Assembly: GCA_013695975.1 (NCBI GenBank)
Contig: JACCZL010000940.1
Location: 1-6,791 of the forward strand
Source: Chloroflexota bacterium
GTDB taxonomy: Bacteria > Chloroflexota > UBA6077 > JACCZL01
Reading direction: 5' to 3'
DNA length: 6,791 bases
The translations under genes were made by a program, and so were the position numbers. Positions within the stretch are counted from its first letter, which is position 1. The number at the start of each line of letters is the position of its first letter. Under the pieces are notes generated by a model. That model did no database searches, was not told the origin of the DNA, and was given only the letters and a program-made list of their open reading frames with translations. Shown here one piece after another: positions 1 to 4,751 of this stretch.

Positions 1-21
1 GGGGGACAAGCCCCCGCGCTA
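1..21. repeat. Partial GC-rich palindrome at the left edge
   Basis: Five G and five C flank the loop ACAAG (1-15). The right flank continues GCGCTA, whose matching left flank would lie outside the window. The murF frame reads through it as the tail VARGLVP, beyond the last conserved Mur ligase motif. It looks like half of an interspersed palindromic element, but only one copy is visible, so this is inference. Confidence 0.35.
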
Positions 22-1678
22 CGGGGCTGGACGGTTCATGGTCCGTGTTGGTGTCGTCGTACAGGTCCGGCAGGTCGTTCTCGAAGAGGACGATGTCGCC
101 GGCGCGGAGCATGCCCTGGAGGCGGGCGGTCGCCTCGGCGAGGCTGCCGACGACGTGGGTCTGCGACTCGGCATAGCCGGCGTCGTGGAGTCCCGCCTGC
201 AATGGACGAGCACGCTCGCGGCCGACGAGGATGACCTCATCGCAGACCGCGGCGGCCTTGTGGCCGAAGGCTCGATTCTCCTCGAATTCCCGTTCGCCCA
301 GCTCCACCATACCGGGCGTGACGAGGACGCGGCGACCGCCCTCGAGCGCCGCCAGGACCTCGAGCGCCTCGGCGGCGCCACGCGGGTTCGAGTTGAACGT
401 GTCGTCGATGACGAGCACCCCGCCAGCCCCCCGAATCGGCTGGAGGCGATGCTCGACCGGGGCGATCTGACGAACGGCCTCGGCGATCTCCGCTAGCGCC
501 ATCCCCAGCTCGAGCCCGACCGCCGTCGCCGCCAGGACGTTCGCGACGTTGTGCCGCCCGAGGACGCCGATCTCGAAGACGGCCTCGCCGTGACCCTCGG
601 CGGTGACGGTGAAGACTAGACCCTCCCGGGTCGTGCGAACGTCCCGCGCCTGCACCATGCCCGAGTTCCCATCCCCTGCATAGCCGTAGCGGACGACTCG
701 AAGACCCCGTTGCTCGGCTCGGTCGCCGAGCATCCGAACGAGCGGGTCGTCCTGATTGACGACGGCGACCCCGCCCGTGGGCAGAGCCTCGAACAGCTCG
801 CCTTTGGCCTGGACGATTCGCTCCATGCTCTTGAAGCGCTCCAGGTGCTCGGGCCCGATCGTCGTCAAGACTCCGATCCGCGGTCCGATCAGCTCGCAGA
901 GCGAGCGGATCTCGCCCGGGCCGTAGTCGCCAAGCTCCGCCACGAACAGCTCGTGGCGCGGCTCGAGCTGTTCGCGGACCACCCGGCTCAGGCCCATCGG
1001 CGTGTTGTGGCTGCCGGGCGGCTTGAGCACGCTCCAACGCCGACTGAGGATCGTCGCGAGGAACTCCTTCGTGCTCGTCTTGCCGTACGATCCGGCGACC
1101 GCCACCACGGTCGGGCCGCACTGCCGAAGACGCCGACGGGCATCGTCCAGGTAGTAGCGTCGAAAGCCCTCCTCGAGCGGCCACAGGAGCAGGTTGGCCG
1201 CGGCGGCGATCGGCGGTGTGCACAGGCTGGTGAGGCTCACGCCCGCCCACAGGGCCGGCATCGCCCGGTCCAGTCGCCGGTCGCGGAACGCGAGTACGGC
1301 CGCGGGTCCGCAGGCGATGGCCGTGGCGACGACGACTTCGCCTGCCAGCAGTCGCTTCGCCCGCGCCGTCAGCACGAGCGGCTTCTTGGCCCGGCCAAAG
1401 CGGGCGCCGCGCCCGAGCCACACGCCGAGGGCTGCCCAGGTCGCCAGGAGGGGAACCCCTCCCCAGCCCCTCTCCGCGCCGGGGAGGGGTTGGGGAGGGG
1501 TCGTCGTGGCCGCCGCGACAAGAGCAGCCACCGCCAGCAGAGCTCGATCGAGACGTGCCCAGCGCTCGGGCTTCGCCAGGGACCAGCGCAGGAAGCGCAA
1601 GGTCTGGTAGTCCTCGAGCTGGAGCATGTGGAGCGATCGGAGCAGCAGCCGAACGATGTACCCACCCCAGGCGAGCAT
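1..1678 (-). CDS. murF: Membrane-anchored MurF-type Mur ligase (UDP-MurNAc-tripeptide--D-Ala-D-Ala ligase family), 3' end outside window
   Basis: This is an ATP-dependent Mur ligase, most similar to MurF, which adds D-Ala-D-Ala to UDP-MurNAc-tripeptide for peptidoglycan. One frame stays open for 559 codons and leaves the window without a stop. Visible motifs: P-loop GSYGKTST (196-203, Lys200), NTPMGLS (225-231), AELG with Glu248, TTIGPEHLE (272-280, His278), the C-terminal-domain motif DDTFNSNP (425-432), then TPGMVELGE (454-462). The conserved part seems to end near FENDLPDLYDD (532-542). Residues 1-190 are not the usual soluble MurF substrate-binding domain. They hold about four hydrophobic stretches (near 46-60, 75-90, 114-131, 142-166), so the protein is probably anchored in the inner membrane with its catalytic part in the cytoplasm. 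The ATG at 1678 was chosen because hydrophobic, family-like sequence begins there. GGAG lies only 2 bases upstream, which is short; an in-frame ATG at 1747 overlapping the speE stop would add an Arg-rich, unconvincing extension. A palindromic repeat lies inside the gene (residues about 60-75). The Mur ligase fold is secure; the acceptor substrate is inferred. Confidence 0.88.
   Translation of the reverse strand, partial: MLAWGGYIVRLLLRSLHMLQLEDYQTLRFLRWSLAKPERWARLDRALLAVAALVAAATTTPPQPLPGAERGWGGVPLLATWAALGVWLGRGARFGRAKKPLVLTARAKRLLAGEVVVATAIACGPAAVLAFRDRRLDRAMPALWAGVSLTSLCTPPIAAAANLLLWPLEEGFRRYYLDDARRRLRQCGPTVVAVAGSYGKTSTKEFLATILSRRWSVLKPPGSHNTPMGLSRVVREQLEPRHELFVAELGDYGPGEIRSLCELIGPRIGVLTTIGPEHLERFKSMERIVQAKGELFEALPTGGVAVVNQDDPLVRMLGDRAEQRGLRVVRYGYAGDGNSGMVQARDVRTTREGLVFTVTAEGHGEAVFEIGVLGRHNVANVLAATAVGLELGMALAEIAEAVRQIAPVEHRLQPIRGAGGVLVIDDTFNSNPRGAAEALEVLAALEGGRRVLVTPGMVELGEREFEENRAFGHKAAAVCDEVILVGRERARPLQAGLHDAGYAESQTHVVGSLAEATARLQGMLRAGDIVLFENDLPDLYDDTNTDHEPSSPVARGLVP
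1455..1501. repeat. 47-base palindromic repeat inside the murF frame
   Basis: Two 21-base arms (1455-1475 and 1481-1501) are inverted copies matching at 19 of 21 positions, around a 5-base loop GCGCC. The two mismatches would be G.T pairs on the plus strand and A.C mismatches in the murF mRNA. The arms are built from runs of four C or four G separated by T, A or AG. In the murF frame it encodes about 16 residues, PPQPLPGAERGWGG plus edges, rich in Pro and Gly, between two hydrophobic segments. It keeps the frame open and appears to be tolerated in a loop. It resembles dispersed GC-rich palindromic elements of high-GC genomes, but only one copy is in this window. Confidence 0.7.
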
Positions 1679-1739
1679 GGCTCCGCCGTTGAGGATGGCT
1701 CGGGCTCCGCGAGCCGTGCGGACGCATCGCGCTCGCCCG

Positions 1740-2639
1740 CTACCCATCGACGATCAGCCGCTCGCGCACGTAGCGCGGCAGGGCGAACATCGCCATGTGG
1801 ATCATCCCGTCGTAGAACGGCAGGTCGTCCAGGCCACGCGCCGACAGCGCAGCCTCGACCGCGAGGCTACCGAAGGCGGCAGGGTCGCGGGTGAACGAGG
1901 CGGTGCAGAAGCCCCAACTGTCTTTGAAGAATGGGACCTCGGCGCGGTACGGCCGCACCAGGGGGAACACCCCTCCGAGCGTGTGAACGATCCTGACGAA
2001 CCAGTCGAGATTGTTCAGGGCGCAACTATAAGCCTGGACCGCGAGGATCCCGCCGCTGTCCAGACGGCTGGCCGCCAGCCGGTAGAACGCCTCGTCGTAG
2101 AGCGGGGCGATGGGTCCTTCCTCGCTCGGATCCAGCAGGTCGATCAGGATAGCGTCGTACTGCTCAGCCTGTTCGCCCAGCCAGGACCGAGCGTCGCCGA
2201 CCACGATGCGGGCGCGCGGGTCGTCGAACGAGCCCTGGTGCATGGGCTGGAGGTACTCGCGGGCCAGATCCAACAGCTCGCCGTCCATGTCGACCATCGT
2301 CGCGCGCTCGACACTCGGGTGGCGCAGGACCTCGCGCAGGGTCGCCCCCTCGCCCCCGCCAGCGATCAGGACCTGGCGAGGCTCGGGATGGGCCAACAGG
2401 GCCGGGTGGACCAGGGCCTCATGGTACACGAACTCGTCCGCGATGGCGGACTGCGGCGCGCCGTCGAGGAACAGGGCGAGCCCGTAGGCTCGCGTCTCGG
2501 CGATCTCGACCTCTTGAAAGCTGGTCCGCCCTCGGTAGAGGACGCGAGTGATCTCGTAGGCCGCGCGCTCGCCGGGCGCCAGCGAGAACTCGCGCCAACC
2601 CTTGCCCGCCAGCTCCGCCCTTCGTGCTTGGCGCGCCAC
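1740..2639 (-). CDS. speE: Polyamine aminopropyltransferase (spermidine/thermospermine synthase family)
   Basis: A cytoplasmic enzyme that transfers an aminopropyl group from decarboxylated S-adenosylmethionine to a polyamine acceptor. Numbering from the GTG at 2639 (299 residues, normal for the family): LDGAPQSA (58-65), DEFVYHE (68-74), the SAM-binding loop GGGEGATLRE (94-103), VDMD (116-119), GDARSW (148-153) and IDLLDP (166-171), whose first Asp, Asp167, is the expected catalytic residue. VPFFKDSWGF (235-244) closes the active-site region. GEG in place of the usual GDG, and the VP-F-D-WG segment, are closer to plant ACL5 thermospermine synthase and related bacterial enzymes than to classical SpeE, so the product (spermidine, thermospermine or aminopropylagmatine) is open. 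The GTG start has GGGGA 7 bases upstream. An in-frame TTG at 2690 would add 17 residues with no conserved feature and no spaced ribosome binding site. The gene lies about 72 bases after typA and 61 before murF, on the same strand. Confidence 0.93.
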   Translation of the reverse strand: MARQARRAELAGKGWREFSLAPGERAAYEITRVLYRGRTSFQEVEIAETRAYGLALFLDGAPQSAIADEFVYHEALVHPALLAHPEPRQVLIAGGGEGATLREVLRHPSVERATMVDMDGELLDLAREYLQPMHQGSFDDPRARIVVGDARSWLGEQAEQYDAILIDLLDPSEEGPIAPLYDEAFYRLAASRLDSGGILAVQAYSCALNNLDWFVRIVHTLGGVFPLVRPYRAEVPFFKDSWGFCTASFTRDPAAFGSLAVEAALSARGLDDLPFYDGMIHMAMFALPRYVRERLIVDG

Positions 2640-2646
2640 GTGATCG

Positions 2647-2651
2647 TCCCC
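2647..2651 (-). promoter_or_regulatory. Ribosome binding site supporting the GTG start of speE
   Basis: GGGGA on the minus strand, followed by 7 bases and then GTG at 2639-2637. The alternative TTG at 2690 is directly abutted by CCGGGG with no spacer. This is why the GTG is preferred; the match to the anti-Shine-Dalgarno is only partial. Confidence 0.4.
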
Positions 2652-2711
2652 GCGGGTGGCGTGCTCTGGCGGGTGGGACGGGAATGACAACCCCGGGGAC
2701 CGTTCCGCGGC

Positions 2712-4565
2712 CTACGTGGGCAGCGTTGGGCGCGCCGTGCCGCGCTTGCGATCCCTCGCCCGTCCGTCAGCGGTGAGCAGGCGCTTGCGGAGGCGATAAG
2801 CCTTCGGGGTGACTTCGAGCAGCTCGTCGGCAGCCAGAAAGTCGAGCGCCTCTTCAAGGCTCAGGCGAATCGGGGGCGTCAGACGCACGGCGATGTCGGC
2901 CGTGGACGAGCGGATGTTGGTCTGCTTCTTCTCCTTGCAGACGTTGACCGCCAGGTCGTCCTCGCGGGCGTTGACGCCGACGATCATCCCCTCGTAGACC
3001 TCGGTCTGTGGCTCGATGAAGGTCTGCCCTCGGCCCTGGGCGTTCGCCAGCCCGAAGGTAAGGGCGATGCCGCGCTCGGAGGCGATCAGGGCGCCGTTGC
3101 GGTCCGCCGCGAGTGGCCCGCGCCACGGCTCGAAGCCCAGTAGCAGGCTCGACATCTGGCCCTCGCCGCGCGTGGTAGTCAAAAAGGCGCTCCTGAAGCC
3201 GATCAGCCCGCGGGTGGGGATGGTGTACTCGAGCCGCACGCGGCCAGCCCCGTCGTTCTGAAGGTTGGTGAGCTGGGCCATCCGGCGGGCGAGCTGCTCG
3301 GTCAGCGGCCCGACGAACCCGTCGGCCGTGTCGATGACGAGCTGCTCGACCGGCTCGTGGAGGTGGCCGTCGATCTGCCGCGTGATCGCCCGCGGTCGCG
3401 ACACCTCGAACTCGTACCCCTCGCGCCGCATCGTCTCGACCAGGATCGCCAGGTGCAGCTCGCCGCGGCCACTGACCAGGAACACGTCCGCGACATCGGT
3501 CTCCTCGACCCGCAGGGCGACGTTCGTCTCGAGCTCGCGCCAGAGGCGAGCTCGGAGCTGGCGACTGGTCAGGTGCTTGCCGTCGCGGCCGGCGAAGGGT
3601 GAGGTGTTGACGCCGAAGGTCATCTGGACGGTCGGCTCCTCGACTTCCAGGCGCGGGAGCGCTTCCGGCCGATCGGCGACGGCAACGGTATCCCCAATCC
3701 GGACCCCCTCGAGCCCGGTAATCGCGACGATGTCACCCGCCACCACCTCCTCGGCCGGAATTCGGCGCAGGCCCTCGAACGTAAAAAGCTGGCTCGTGCG
3801 CTGGGGCGCCGACGGCCCCGCATGACCGACGAAAACCAGCGCGTCGCCAGCCCGATAGCGGCCCCGCGCGACCCGCCCGATGCCGGTGCGGCCGCGATAG
3901 TCGTCGTAGTCGATGCTGCTGACGAGCATCTGGAAGCTGCCCTCGAGGTCGGCATCCGGCGCGGGGATCTGCTCGAGCACCGCCTCGAAGAGCGGGACGA
4001 GCGACGTGCCGGGCTGGCTCGGGTCCAGAGTCGCGTGACCGTCACGGGCGTTGGTGTAGACGACCCCGAAGTCGAGCTGGTCCGCGTGGGTCGCCAGCTC
4101 GAGAAAGAGGTCCTGGACCAGATCGAGCACCTCGGCCGGGCGCGCACTCGGCCGGTCGATCTTGTTAATCACGACCAGCGGCTGTAGCCCGAGCTCGAGC
4201 GCCTTGCGCAGGACGAAGCGGGTCTGCGGCATCGGCCCGTCGACCGCGTCGACCAGCAGGAGGCAACCGTCCGCCATGTTCAGCACCCGTTCGACCTCGC
4301 CCGAGAAGTCGGCGTGGCCCGGGGTGTCGATGATGTTGATCGTCACCCCCCGATAGATGACCGCGGTGTTCTTGGCCAGGATGGTGATCCCCTTCTCGCG
4401 CTCGAGCGCGTTCGAGTCGAGGATCAGCTCGCCGACCACCTGATTGGTCCGAAAGACGTTGCTCTGCTTGAGCATCGCGTCGACCAGCGTCGTCTTCCCG
4501 TGGTCGACGTGCGCGATGATCGCGATGTTGCGAAGCTCGGTTCGGACACGAGTTTGTGTCAGCAT
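2712..4565 (-). CDS. typA: Ribosome-associated translational GTPase TypA/BipA
   Basis: TypA/BipA is an EF-G-like GTPase that binds the 70S ribosome and affects ribosome assembly and stress or low-temperature growth. The 617-residue length fits the family. GTPase motifs: G1 AHVDHGKTT (18-26), G2 region EREKGIT (55-61), G3 DTPGH (80-84, with the catalytic His84), G4 NKID (134-137). The G5 region reads YTNARDG, where the family usually has a YASA-like sequence. Domain II follows (MLVSSIDYDDYRGRTGIGRV), then EF-G III/V-like domains (SGRGELHLAILVETMRREGYE; IPTRGLIGFRSAFL). The TypA-specific C-terminal domain has CKEKKQTNIRSS and EALDFLAADELLEVTPKAYRLRKR, which separate it from EF-G and LepA. The start is the ATG at 4565, giving MLTQTRVRTELRNIAIIAH, with GGAAG 4 bases upstream. 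The frame stays open far upstream, but that part is antisense to glgP. It is the first gene of the minus-strand unit. Confidence 0.97.
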   Translation of the reverse strand: MLTQTRVRTELRNIAIIAHVDHGKTTLVDAMLKQSNVFRTNQVVGELILDSNALEREKGITILAKNTAVIYRGVTINIIDTPGHADFSGEVERVLNMADGCLLLVDAVDGPMPQTRFVLRKALELGLQPLVVINKIDRPSARPAEVLDLVQDLFLELATHADQLDFGVVYTNARDGHATLDPSQPGTSLVPLFEAVLEQIPAPDADLEGSFQMLVSSIDYDDYRGRTGIGRVARGRYRAGDALVFVGHAGPSAPQRTSQLFTFEGLRRIPAEEVVAGDIVAITGLEGVRIGDTVAVADRPEALPRLEVEEPTVQMTFGVNTSPFAGRDGKHLTSRQLRARLWRELETNVALRVEETDVADVFLVSGRGELHLAILVETMRREGYEFEVSRPRAITRQIDGHLHEPVEQLVIDTADGFVGPLTEQLARRMAQLTNLQNDGAGRVRLEYTIPTRGLIGFRSAFLTTTRGEGQMSSLLLGFEPWRGPLAADRNGALIASERGIALTFGLANAQGRGQTFIEPQTEVYEGMIVGVNAREDDLAVNVCKEKKQTNIRSSTADIAVRLTPPIRLSLEEALDFLAADELLEVTPKAYRLRKRLLTADGRARDRKRGTARPTLPT

Positions 4566-4588
4566 GGCTCTTCCAGGTTCAGGAGGGC

Positions 4589-4619
4589 AAAAGAATGGCG
4601 CGGCTCTCGTGGCCGCGCC
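4589..4619 (-). promoter_or_regulatory. Hairpin plus T-rich stretch in the typA leader (possible attenuator)
   Basis: On the minus strand, GGCGCGGC and GCCGCGCC (4619-4612 and 4604-4597) form a perfect 8-base-pair stem around a 7-base loop. They are followed by ATTCTTTTG (4596-4588). It lies about 24 bases before the typA start and downstream of the -10-like box at 4643-4638, so it would be inside the leader RNA. The shape resembles an intrinsic terminator or attenuator, but the T-run is interrupted. On the plus strand no T-run follows, so it is not a terminator in that direction. Confidence 0.4.
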
Positions 4620-4637
4620 CTCGATCGGTCCAGGCAA

Positions 4638-4643
4638 AGTATA
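4638..4643 (-). promoter_or_regulatory. -10-like box for typA
   Basis: TATACT on the minus strand, about 73 bases before the typA ATG, in otherwise GC-rich DNA. No good -35 hexamer stands at 17-base spacing (TCGGTC). It is placed to drive typA and perhaps the downstream genes. Supported by one box and its position only. Confidence 0.35.
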
Positions 4644-4702
4644 CCAGATGCGAGCCGACGGACCGACGCCCGCCGCGAGAAGATCGGGGATCCGCCGGCC
4701 GC

Positions 4703-4708
4703 TATACT
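4703..4708 (+). promoter_or_regulatory. -10-like box for glgP
   Basis: TATACT on the plus strand, 43 bases before the glgP ATG at 4752. No recognisable -35 element or extended -10 TGn lies at the right distance. Transcription from here would give a leader of roughly 35-40 bases. The identical hexamer serves the opposite direction at 4643-4638. Confidence 0.35.
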
Positions 4709-4751
4709 TCCGCGTCGCCGAGTCGAAGGGGATCGGGCCGACGCTTTCTCC

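Noticed and set aside
38..496. A 152-codon plus-strand frame with an apparently natural composition
   Set aside because: It is the exact antisense of the Mur ligase C-terminal domain; its Asp/Glu/Leu/Val composition mirrors the codons opposite.
237..1727. A 496-codon open frame on the minus strand
   Set aside because: It is out of frame with the Mur ligase, rich in Arg, Pro and Gly, and has no recognisable motif. The real protein is in another minus-strand frame that lacks a stop only because it leaves the window.
710..2687. Long plus-strand open frames (710-1894 and 1626-2687)
   Set aside because: They lie antisense to murF and speE and arise from strong G/C third-position bias. Their translations show no domain, and the opposite strand carries clear motifs.
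2691..2711. CCCCGGGG palindrome between typA and speE as a terminator
   Set aside because: It has no loop and no T-run, and lies between genes that appear to be cotranscribed.
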